This document shows positions 1 through 5,793 of a DNA stretch of 24,629 nt, one piece after another. Both the position numbers and the translations under genes were made by a program. The stretch spans positions 1 to 24,629 of IMG/VR virus record IMGVR_UViG_3300044855_000281; one strand, written 5' to 3'. The first letter of the stretch is position 1. Every line of letters starts with the position of its first letter. The notes under the pieces are model-generated. The model worked only from the letters and a program-made list of their open reading frames with translations. It was not told where the DNA came from and ran no database searches. Source of the DNA: a virus.

Positions 1-588
1 GCGCGTCTGGATCAGGATAACAGCCCCACCCGGCATCAGGCGGGTGTAAGCGGTTGACGTGTACCAGTTCCAGATCGTGTCCCGCCGCAGCTCGCTCTCG
101 GCTTCCTCACGGTCCTTCACAGGGTCATCGATCAGCAGGATGTGCGCGCCGCGACCAGTGACCGCTGTGCCGACACCGGCGGCGACATAGGCCCCGCCCG
201 CGTCCGTGTTCCACCTGCCGGCCGCGCGGCTGTCCTCTGCCAGCTTCACGTTGAACAGGCGGCTGAACTCGTTCGTCTTGATGATGTTGCGAACCTCGCG
301 CCCGAAGTCTGAGGCCAGGTCCGAGTTGTAAGACGCCGCGATAATTTGCTTCTGCGGGTTCCGGCCCATGTACCAAGCGGGAAAGCGCCTCGAGGCCAGT
401 TCCGACTTGCCGTGCCTTGGCGGCATGAAGATCATCAGGCGGTCGATCTCGCCCCGTTCAACTGCTTCCAGCTTCTCGGCTATCTCCGAATGAGGCGGGG
501 CGGGCTCATAGGCGTGGTTGGTGTATTCAGTGAACGGGATCAGACCCCTTCGCGCGTGACGCCTCCGCAATAGCTCCTGCGCTGCCAT
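1..588 (-). CDS. Terminase large subunit, N-terminal part (runs off window)
   Basis: This is the ATPase motor of DNA packaging, read by translating the minus strand from the ATG at 588; 196 residues are visible before the left edge. Walker A is at residues 56-62 (PPRHGKS). Walker B with its acidic pair is at 150-155 (ILLIDD), followed by DPVKDREEAES, typical of phage TerL. The C-terminal nuclease domain lies outside the window. The start is inside the preceding TerS-like gene with a 62-nt overlap. No strong ribosome binding site is visible, so translation is probably coupled. The neighbours support the call: a small HTH protein directly upstream is the usual TerS position. Confidence 0.93.
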   Translation of the reverse strand, partial: MAAQELLRRRHARRGLIPFTEYTNHAYEPAPPHSEIAEKLEAVERGEIDRLMIFMPPRHGKSELASRRFPAWYMGRNPQKQIIAASYNSDLASDFGREVRNIIKTNEFSRLFNVKLAEDSRAAGRWNTDAGGAYVAAGVGTAVTGRGAHILLIDDPVKDREEAESELRRDTIWNWYTSTAYTRLMPGGAVILIQTR

Positions 589-934
589 TGCTGGCGATAT
601 AGGCGAGTTGTGCGTCTTCAAGCTCTGCTGGGTCATTCAGGTTTCTGACAACATGTTCAGTGGTTTCTCTCCACCCCATGCGGCGCGCAGCCCATAGCGT
701 GCAGGCCCAGCTTTCCCCGCGCTTGGCTGCTTCGAAGATCTTGCCGCCGACAATCGTGTTGGCTTCGCTGGCGCCATAGTCCAGGTCATCGCGATAGCAG
801 CGGTGCAGCGTCTCAAGGCTCATCTTCAGCACGCCTGCCATCTGTGCGTGCGGAATGCCAATGGCAGACATGATCTTGATCTTGGCGTGCAATTCCTCGC
901 GCGGGTGCTCTTGCCCCTTCTTAGGCCGGGACAT
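527..934 (-). CDS. Putative terminase small subunit (HTH protein)
   Basis: A 135-residue basic protein beginning MSRPKKGQEH with a predicted helix-turn-helix at about residues 20-45 (IGIPHAQMAGVLKMSLETLH). This layout fits small terminase subunits, which recognise the packaging site and hand DNA to TerL. A second helical stretch (about 60-90) could be the oligomerisation part. It overlaps the upstream glycosyltransferase gene by 14 nt and the downstream terL start by 62 nt. The assignment rests on the HTH, size and position next to terL. It could also be an unrelated DNA-binding regulator. Confidence 0.7.
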   Translation of the reverse strand: MSRPKKGQEHPREELHAKIKIMSAIGIPHAQMAGVLKMSLETLHRCYRDDLDYGASEANTIVGGKIFEAAKRGESWACTLWAARRMGWRETTEHVVRNLNDPAELEDAQLAYIASNGSAGAIAEASRAKGSDPVH

Positions 935-1799
935 GGTTCTGCTTCCTGTGAGCCGGGCTTATGATCTTCGGGGCAATGGCGCCCCAGTTAACCTGGTGGT
1001 GTAGGCGCTTCCGGTTGTCGCCCATCAGCGTGATCTTCACCGCGCTTGGGGCGACGATCACGGAATAGAATGATTTCACGTAGGTGCCGAAGGCCTTGTA
1101 GATATCCGTCAGGCCGCCGGCGTTTTCCTGCGTGTTGCCCTGATCGAGCGAGAACAGGGTGGTTGATAGAAACACGCGCGAGCCGTCACGCTGAAGCAGG
1201 CTGCTGTTGACGTCGTCATTGAGCTTGCCGAGGAACTTGAACGGCCGGTCGACGTCGCACAGGAAAAAGTTCATGGCCTTGCGCTTCCACTTGCCCACCT
1301 TGCCCTCACCGCCGCCGATGAAGTCGCCGCCTTGGCAGATGGCGAACGTGGTGAGGTAGGGCACGGACGCATAGAAACGGAGGAGCAACGCGAATACCGT
1401 GTCTAGGTCGTGAATTATGGTGGTGGTCTTGTTGTTCTGCCACTCCTCGCGGAAGCGGAACGCGAAGTGATAGTAATCGTCATCGAGTTGCACAAAGTAC
1501 CGGAAGCCGGCCGCGCGCACCAACTCATGAACCGCATTGCGGGCATAGAGCACGGAACGCCGCTCGGGGAAGTTGTCCACCTCGTCCGCCGGGTCGTAAA
1601 CGTCTTCTTTCGAGAACACGATCAGCTCATCGCCGAACTTTTCCCGATACTGGTCAAGTTCCGGGTCTGCGTCATCAACCACGAGGCGGATGGCGCCGGT
1701 ATATCCCCGCTTGCGCAAGAGCTTGTATGTGGACACGTCGGCGGATCGCTTGTGCGAGAAGATCACCGCGCAAAAGGTCGCCGGATCAATCTTCGCCAT
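921..1799 (-). CDS. TAGT/GREB1-like glycosyltransferase, putative DNA-base sugar transferase
   Basis: A 292-residue protein resembling the TET/JBP-associated glycosyltransferase (TAGT) family that is also found in GREB1. What is seen: an N-terminal nucleotide-sugar-type strand (FCAVIFSHKRS, 9-19), an RN pair at 87-88 (YARNAV), the acidic LDDDY at 105-109 where a DxD sugar-nucleotide/metal site is expected, QGGDFIGG at 156-163, and a second acidic cluster at 195-196 (KLNDD). The frame is open upstream to 1931, but the first 44 residues look like shadow sequence. ATG 1799 begins right where family-like sequence starts and overlaps the ParB-like gene by 14 nt. Phage TAGT proteins are thought to glycosylate modified DNA bases. 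The acceptor here is unknown: no hydroxylase or hydroxymethylase is visible. Confidence 0.65.
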   Translation of the reverse strand: MAKIDPATFCAVIFSHKRSADVSTYKLLRKRGYTGAIRLVVDDADPELDQYREKFGDELIVFSKEDVYDPADEVDNFPERRSVLYARNAVHELVRAAGFRYFVQLDDDYYHFAFRFREEWQNNKTTTIIHDLDTVFALLLRFYASVPYLTTFAICQGGDFIGGGEGKVGKWKRKAMNFFLCDVDRPFKFLGKLNDDVNSSLLQRDGSRVFLSTTLFSLDQGNTQENAGGLTDIYKAFGTYVKSFYSVIVAPSAVKITLMGDNRKRLHHQVNWGAIAPKIISPAHRKQNHVPA

Positions 1800-2622
1800 G
1801 TTGCTCAAGAAAGGCCCCCATGGCCTCGTCCGCCAGTTGAACGTAACCGCGCTTGATGGCGTCATCGAAGTCGATGACCACCAGAGCGGATTGCTCGAAT
1901 AGCGCCTGAACGTCCGCCGGCGCGTGAGCATACTTCTCGGCGATGAGGCCGAAGTTGAAACGGATGTGACGGGACGCGGCGAGCTTCAGAAAGCGGCGCG
2001 TCTCATGGTCAAGGCCTGGCGCCTTATCGATCTCACTTGCGAGTGCGTTGTACTTCTCGACGTCCGCGAGCTTCGCCCATGGCGGGTTCTCGCCGCGGAT
2101 TTCATAGACCGGGGACGCGACCTTGTGGGTGTAGGCGTCATGGTCGAGAAGGCTTTTCTCGGATCCCGAGGCGAACAGGTCATCGAGGAACGCGCCGTCA
2201 AAGCCCATCAGGCCAACGTCAAATCCCTCGGCCTGCAAGTCGCCGATCTCGACCTTGAGCAGGTCCATGTCCCATCCGGCATTCTGCGCCAGCTGGTTGT
2301 CCGCAAGCACATAAGCCCGCTTCTGCGCGTCGGTCCAACCCGTCGCCACGATGCAGGGGACTGCCTCGATCTTCAGCTTGCGCGCAGCCATCACGCGGCC
2401 GTGGCCGGCGATGATCCCGCCCGCTTCATCGATCAGGACCGGGTTGGTCCAACCCCATTCGCGGATTGATGCCGCTATCTGCGCCACTTGCGCCTCTGAG
2501 TGCGTGCGAGCATTCCGGGCGTAAGGGATCAGGCTGGCCACTGAACGACGTTCTGGCGCATCGCTAGGCCACTTCGCGCGCGTTGACGTTACAGTTTTTG
2601 ACTTCACGAAGCGTACGTCCAT
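1786..2622 (-). CDS. ParB/Srx-fold nuclease-domain protein with extra C-terminal domain
   Basis: A 278-residue protein. Residues about 28-112 match the ParB N-terminal fold: LIPYARNARTHSEAQVAQIA, then the IIAGHGRVMAA motif at 70-80 and VLADNQ at 105-110. In phages this domain is often fused to a DNA methyltransferase. Here there is no methylase motif (no DPPY or SAM-binding glycine motif). Instead a C-terminal region (about 165-278, PVYEIRGENPPW through FNFGLIAEKYAHA) of unknown function follows. The ParB fold can bind DNA and hydrolyse nucleotides or DNA. The gene overlaps the upstream structural gene by 19 nt and the glycosyltransferase gene by 14 nt, which suggests the two act together. 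Confidence 0.8.
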   Translation of the reverse strand: MDVRFVKSKTVTSTRAKWPSDAPERRSVASLIPYARNARTHSEAQVAQIAASIREWGWTNPVLIDEAGGIIAGHGRVMAARKLKIEAVPCIVATGWTDAQKRAYVLADNQLAQNAGWDMDLLKVEIGDLQAEGFDVGLMGFDGAFLDDLFASGSEKSLLDHDAYTHKVASPVYEIRGENPPWAKLADVEKYNALASEIDKAPGLDHETRRFLKLAASRHIRFNFGLIAEKYAHAPADVQALFEQSALVVIDFDDAIKRGYVQLADEAMGAFLEQHGED

Positions 2623-2978
2623 CCATAATCGCTGCGCCAGTTCCCGTTCACCTCGACATAGCGAAGCTTCTCGATGCGCACGCGGCCATCGCTGAACGTC
2701 ACGGTCACGTCCGTGTCGCCATAGCCCATGCCGAGGCCAGTCGTGGTCAGCGTGACCTGGCCGGATGAAACCGCAACCGATCCGCTGATGTTGCTGTCAG
2801 TGACAGCGGCTGTGATGGTTGCGCCGTTCAGCACGTCGGTAAAGTCTAGGACAGCTTTGCCCGTCTCGTCCTCTCGTTGCTGCAAGACGAACCTCCCAAC
2901 ACGATGGTCTTTAGTGACGCCGCGCAAGATTTCGCGGTTGTTCTCGCGGTATCGGATGATCGGGTTGGGATAGGCCAT
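2604..2978 (-). CDS. Small beta-rich structural protein, possibly fibre/tail adaptor-like
   Basis: A 124-residue protein with alternating hydrophobic beta-strand patterns (GATITAAVTDSNISGSVAV, then GQVTLTTTGLGMGYGDTDVTV) ending in a conserved-looking RVRIEKLRYVEV strand. This resembles the small Ig-like adaptor or fibre-base proteins of tailed phages, but no diagnostic motif is present. It is the first gene of the left late operon. Its start codon sits directly after an inverted repeat that contains the likely Shine-Dalgarno GAGG. A virion role is inferred from fold pattern and position only. Confidence 0.6.
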   Translation of the reverse strand: MAYPNPIIRYRENNREILRGVTKDHRVGRFVLQQREDETGKAVLDFTDVLNGATITAAVTDSNISGSVAVSSGQVTLTTTGLGMGYGDTDVTVTFSDGRVRIEKLRYVEVNGNWRSDYGWTYAS

Positions 2979-3016
2979 TGAGGCTATACCTCACGAATAC
3001 TGTAACTATACTCACG
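2979..3016 (-). promoter_or_regulatory. Late-operon leader: SD-containing palindrome and tandem CGTGAG(G)TATAG repeats
   Basis: Directly before the start codon at 2978 lies a perfect inverted repeat, TGAGG-CTATA-CCTCA on the plus strand (2979-2993). On the mRNA strand its first arm contains the GAGG that would act as ribosome binding site. The sequence CGTGAGGTATAG (2984-2995, minus strand) recurs as CGTGAGTATAG at 3006-3016, about two helical turns away. This looks like a protein-binding site or a late promoter region. The TATAGT at 3010-3005 is a possible -10 element, but no good -35 is visible. Confidence 0.4.
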
Positions 3017-3040
3017 CACATGTGATTAGGAACGGCCCAT

Positions 3041-3060
3041 GTAACCTTGAGCGGTAACCT
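3041..3060. repeat. Tandem GTAACCT repeat in divergent intergenic region
   Basis: GTAACCT occurs at 3041-3047 and again at 3054-3060 with a 13-bp period. It lies between the minus-strand late operon (start 2978) and the plus-strand membrane gene (start 3198), where a regulator would bind. The rest of 3061-3197 holds no gene that I can support. Confidence 0.35.
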
Positions 3061-3197
3061 ATCCCGTAGTGGGCGAGTGCGTATGTTGATGTCACTGCAC
3101 AAGCAAAACGCGCTTGGAGAGCAGATTGAAAATCAGCGGACCGCAGGGAGGCTTCAGCCCCTCACCTACGGTCCTAACGGGAAAAGGACACCCGCTA

Positions 3198-3665
3198 ATG
3201 ACCAAATATACCGACGAAAAAACCTTTGAACAACAGGCCTGCCTTGCCTTCGTAGGCTTGTCCGTTGTCACAGCTACCCTCGGCTTCTGGAGCAAGGGCT
3301 GGCTGCCCGGAACACTGCTCACCGTTGCGATGGTGGTGATTGTGTTCCTTCTGTCCCGCGCTGTGGAGCGTGTGATGGAAGCCTGGGAGACCAAGAACTA
3401 CGCCACGGCAGTGATTGCCGGCGTCCTCGGCGTAGGTTTCGGCTGCATCGAGGCCGGGCTTAACCACGTAGGCCTGGAACACCTCAACGCAGAATACGCC
3501 TTGGCCCCTGATTGGGCGCTGTGGCCCGCCTGCTTCTTCATCTCGCTGGTGAACGTGTTTGCCAGCTTCGGGTTCGCAAGGGCCATGAAGGACCACAGGC
3601 AGGTGGCTCCGGTTACAAATCCGGCCCGCCAGCTTGCCAGCATGCGCTGGAACAAAGTCGCCTAA
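3198..3665 (+). CDS. Multi-pass membrane protein, unknown function
   Basis: A 155-residue integral membrane protein, the only plus-strand gene in the left 12 kb. Hydrophobic segments are seen at about 14-30 (ACLAFVGLSVVTATLGF), 36-55 (LPGTLLTVAMVVIVFLLSRA), 69-88 (AVIAGVLGVGFGCIEAGL) and 109-129 (WALWPACFFISLVNVFASFGF). Earlier in-frame starts exist back to 3114, but ATG 3198 follows an AAAGGA element 9 nt away and begins a plausible cytoplasmic N-terminus. A strong terminator follows the stop codon, so it is a single-gene unit. This is typical of a lysogeny-expressed gene such as a superinfection-exclusion protein, but that role is only inferred from its isolation. Confidence 0.7.
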   Translation: MTKYTDEKTFEQQACLAFVGLSVVTATLGFWSKGWLPGTLLTVAMVVIVFLLSRAVERVMEAWETKNYATAVIAGVLGVGFGCIEAGLNHVGLEHLNAEYALAPDWALWPACFFISLVNVFASFGFARAMKDHRQVAPVTNPARQLASMRWNKVA

Positions 3666-3666
3666 A

Positions 3667-4092
3667 TCAGACGCCCTCGGAGAAATCCGGGGGCGTTTTG
3701 CTTTCTGGCCCTATCCATTCCGACCGCTCACGAAGCAGGTTCAGCGAGTATCTGCGCTTTGCCTTTCGTCTGACGTCTTCGCGGACAATCGGCCGGTCGC
3801 TAAGAACCAGATGAAACGTAGCAAAGCCGTCATTTGGACAGTCAGCCATGAACCAGACGTAGACATGCCGCCGGCGCGCCGCAGCCAGGCGAAAGCCTAT
3901 CGCCCCGACAGCCTCGTCGCGTTCGGCTTCGAAGGCGCAACGCTCGTAAATGCGTTGCAGCTCGCAGATCCCGTCAGCATCGGGAGCGGTAAGCGAAACA
4001 ACGATGAAATCAAGGGTTGCGACAGTCTCAGGATCGGGTGACCAGCGCGCGGCTTCGATGGATGCCACCATTTCGCGTGATGGCAGGATCAT
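3667..4092 (-). CDS. Hypothetical protein
   Basis: A 141-residue soluble protein beginning MILPSREMVASIEAARW; no family recognised. It has a mixed alpha/beta pattern with a basic C-terminus (REDVRRKAKRRY, LLRERSEW). A second start at 4071 (MVASIEA) is possible; neither has a strong ribosome binding site. Its start lies only 14 nt beyond the poly-T of an upstream minus-strand terminator, so expression needs read-through or a promoter inside that terminator region. Its last codons run through the hairpin that terminates the convergent plus-strand gene. The minus-strand reading is more protein-like than the overlapping plus-strand frames. Confidence 0.6.
   Translation of the reverse strand: MILPSREMVASIEAARWSPDPETVATLDFIVVSLTAPDADGICELQRIYERCAFEAERDEAVGAIGFRLAAARRRHVYVWFMADCPNDGFATFHLVLSDRPIVREDVRRKAKRRYSLNLLRERSEWIGPESKTPPDFSEGV
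3671..3700 (+). terminator. Rho-independent terminator after the membrane gene
   Basis: A 10-bp stem (3671-3680 with 3687-3696, one T:G pair) with a 6-nt loop is followed by TTTT. It begins 5 nt after the stop codon of the plus-strand membrane gene. The hairpin also lies inside the 3' end of the opposing gene at 3667-4092. Confidence 0.85.
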
Positions 4093-4105
4093 GGCGCCCC
4101 GGAAT

Positions 4106-4136
4106 CAAAAATGGCGGCTCCACACAGGAACCGCCA
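4106..4136 (-). terminator. Rho-independent terminator at end of small-gene cluster
   Basis: On the minus strand a 10-bp stem (4136-4127 with 4121-4112, one wobble pair) with a 5-nt loop is followed by TTTTT (4111-4107). It lies 44 nt after the stop codon of the small gene at 4180-4308 and would end the replication-region transcript. Confidence 0.82.
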
Positions 4137-4179
4137 CTCTGAATTTCCCAAATAAAGCGATTTGTGGGCGCTGTAAAGT

Positions 4180-4308
4180 CTACAGTTTACCCGGCAGGCT
4201 TACCCCATGCCAATGCTCGACGAAGCAGTTGTGTTTGGTTGTCCAGTGGCGGAAAGCCCAGCAATCGTGCTCCCACCCGCGATACAGGATGGCGGCAAGG
4301 TCATTCAT
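4180..4308 (-). CDS. Small hypothetical protein (42 aa), last gene of cluster
   Basis: A 42-residue ORF, MNDLAAILYRGWEHDCWAFR to GVSLPGKL, rich in Trp and His (four Trp, five His). Its ATG shares the ATGA of the preceding 34-residue gene, and its stop lies just before a terminator. That placement is the main support. No family recognised. The aromatic/His-rich composition could bind a metal or sit at a membrane surface, but nothing confirms this. Confidence 0.5.
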   Translation of the reverse strand: MNDLAAILYRGWEHDCWAFRHWTTKHNCFVEHWHGVSLPGKL

Positions 4309-4409
4309 GTGTTCCCGCTTCCGTGCTCGATCGCTTTCCAGATGATCCATCCAAGCAGCGGCGTTGCGGCAATCACGCCTATGAGCAGGGCAATCTGATC
4401 AATGCTCAT
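4305..4409 (-). CDS. Small single-pass membrane protein (34 aa)
   Basis: A 34-residue ORF with one hydrophobic segment (IALLIGVIAATPLLGWIIW, about 6-24) and a short polar tail. It starts inside the ATGA that ends the 179-residue gene upstream, and its own stop overlaps the next start in another ATGA. Two successive 4-nt overlaps strongly suggest a genuine, translationally coupled gene. The function is unknown; small phage membrane proteins of this size include holin- or exclusion-type factors. Confidence 0.6.
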   Translation of the reverse strand: MSIDQIALLIGVIAATPLLGWIIWKAIEHGSGNT

Positions 4410-4945
4410 GCCGCCTCCCGCCGAAACATGCCCATGTGATCCGCAAGGGCGGTCAAGCCGATAGCCAACACGTCAAGCGAACGCGGCGGCGAGCCGTGCA
4501 TCACCCTTTGCACCTCCCGTAGTGAGCGATACGAATACCGCCGGATCGCTGTCACCACCTCGAGGTATTCGGCAACTGCGGCCTGCGCCTGCTCCAGTGT
4601 CATCCCGCCTTCGCCAGAACCTTGCACGAAGTCCCTCAACTGGCCGGCCGTCACCCGGGGCGCGCGGATGGCAACCACGTACCGAGCATAGACCGTTCGG
4701 GCGTAGCGGCCCGCGTGGTACTGTTCTTCGGTCAGGCGGGCGGCCACCCTATCGACGGGACAGACTTCCTCACGGGCGAGCCTGTAATCGCCAAATAGGG
4801 CTATCCTACGGGCGATGGTCTCGGGCGTTGGTTCGATCACCTCGCCCCGAGGGGTTTTCCGGCGTTCGATTTCCGCCTCGGTCGGGCGCAGGCCCCCGGA
4901 CGGGTAGCGTGCGCCTGCTTTGCGTGGCCTCCCCAATCGCCCCAT
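4406..4945 (-). CDS. Conserved-looking hypothetical phage protein
   Basis: A 179-residue basic protein (MGRLGRPRKAG start) with a central helical stretch YHAGRYARTVYARYVVA and an C-terminal LRDFVQGSGEGGMTLEQAQAAVAEYLEVV region. No enzyme motif is seen. The Arg-rich N-terminus and helical body would suit a DNA- or RNA-binding phage regulator, but I do not recognise the family. It ends in an ATGA overlap with the 34-residue membrane gene and begins 4 nt after the stop of the 98-residue gene, so it is part of the leftward operon. Confidence 0.7.
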   Translation of the reverse strand: MGRLGRPRKAGARYPSGGLRPTEAEIERRKTPRGEVIEPTPETIARRIALFGDYRLAREEVCPVDRVAARLTEEQYHAGRYARTVYARYVVAIRAPRVTAGQLRDFVQGSGEGGMTLEQAQAAVAEYLEVVTAIRRYSYRSLREVQRVMHGSPPRSLDVLAIGLTALADHMGMFRREAA

Positions 4946-4949
4946 TGGA

Positions 4950-5246
4950 TTACTCCGCTGAACCGTTGGTGAGGGTCGCCTCGACGAACGTCACGCCGCT
5001 GAAGCTGACGGGCTGGCGTGTCACGTCGATGTCGGCTGCTGCGGGTGCTTCGGCGCGGACGGCGATCAGCGCGGCGTCGGCCGCATCGAGGCGGGACTGC
5101 GCGGAGACATACGCTTCGCTGGCGTCGGCGTGAGCGCGGTTGGCGATGATCTGCACCTCGCGCGCCTCGGACAGCGCGGCGAAGGCGAGCCGCACGGCGG
5201 CGGACGCGTCTCGGAATTCGTTCAGGCACTGCGAGTGGTTGGTCAT
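4950..5246 (-). CDS. Ala-rich helical hypothetical protein
   Basis: A 98-residue protein. Residues about 8-70 are an Ala/Glu/Arg-rich helix likely to form a coiled coil (FRDASAAVRLAFAALSEARE onward), followed by a short beta-like tail (PVSFSGVTFVEATL). The function is unknown. The downstream gene starts 4 nt after its stop, placing it in the same transcript. Confidence 0.6.
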   Translation of the reverse strand: MTNHSQCLNEFRDASAAVRLAFAALSEAREVQIIANRAHADASEAYVSAQSRLDAADAALIAVRAEAPAAADIDVTRQPVSFSGVTFVEATLTNGSAE

Positions 5247-5306
5247 TGGTCGGGCTCCTGGATTGAGCCCGTGGTCCAGTCGATGTGTCAGCCACTGACG
5301 GGCCGA

Positions 5307-5612
5307 TCACGGTTCGCTTGTGGCGCGAGTTGTGGCGGTGGTCAAGCGCGAGCGGATCGTAACGCTTGGGTTGACGCACTCGGGGCAACGGCGGTTCGGC
5401 TCAAACGTGTCCGCCTCGACCCTAATCATCACATCGAAGGTGGCGGAGCAGTCAGGGCATTCGGTCTGGTAAATTCCAAGCTCCGAAACCTTGCCAGTCG
5501 CTATCGACTGGTAAAACCTGGTGCCCACAAACCGATAGCCTTGGCCGTCCAGCTTCATGCCGACCAGCTTGGACCCCTCGACCCACGGATACCGCTTAAC
5601 CCGCCGCTTCAT
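5307..5612 (-). CDS. Zinc-ribbon protein
   Basis: A 101-residue protein with two CPxC knuckles, C52-C55 (CPDC) and C76-C79 (CPEC), a standard four-cysteine zinc ribbon. A basic N-terminus precedes it (MKRRVKRYP). The frame is open back to 5732, but the upstream part runs through the GTGGGCA repeat array. ATG 5612 is chosen because AGGAGG lies 7 nt before it. A nucleic-acid-binding role is inferred from the ribbon. It is separated from the primase gene by the repeat array. Confidence 0.72.
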   Translation of the reverse strand: MKRRVKRYPWVEGSKLVGMKLDGQGYRFVGTRFYQSIATGKVSELGIYQTECPDCSATFDVMIRVEADTFEPNRRCPECVNPSVTIRSRLTTATTRATSEP

Positions 5613-5650
5613 TGAAAACCTCCTGAGGCAAAAACTTCTTTTCTCCCGGT

Positions 5651-5793
5651 GTGGGCAGTGCAAGTGGGCACCCCTCCGGGGGAGTGCCCACGTTGCCCAG
5701 TCTGCCGTGACCGTTGCCCACCTGTTGCCCACCCTTGCCCACCTGCATCCAACCTGTTGTTTCTATTCACTACCGGTGGGCAAAGTGTGGGCA
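5651..5793. repeat. GTGGGCA iteron-like array, candidate replication origin or operator
   Basis: Eight exact copies of GTGGGCA/TGCCCAC and one near copy fall within 143 bp. Forward copies start at 5651, 5664, 5776 and 5787. Reverse copies start at 5685, 5715, 5726 and 5736, with TGCCCAG at 5694. Several neighbours are 10-11 bp apart, so they would face one side of the helix. The array covers the last codons of the primase-helicase gene and the gap after it. The copies at 5664 and 5685 form a 28-bp imperfect palindrome. Iterons beside a replication gene suggest an origin, but autoregulation is equally possible. Confidence 0.65.

Noticed and set aside
1786-2622. Adenine DNA methyltransferase fused to ParB
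   Set aside because: The usual ParB-methyltransferase fusion was considered, but no DPPY-type motif or SAM-binding glycine motif is present in the 278 residues.
3047-3229. 60-residue plus-strand open frame before the membrane gene
   Set aside because: It overlaps the start of the better supported membrane protein, and its sequence has no coding character.
5651-5793. CRISPR array
   Set aside because: The repeats are 7 bp, in both orientations and closely spaced, with no constant spacer length and no cas adaptation genes.
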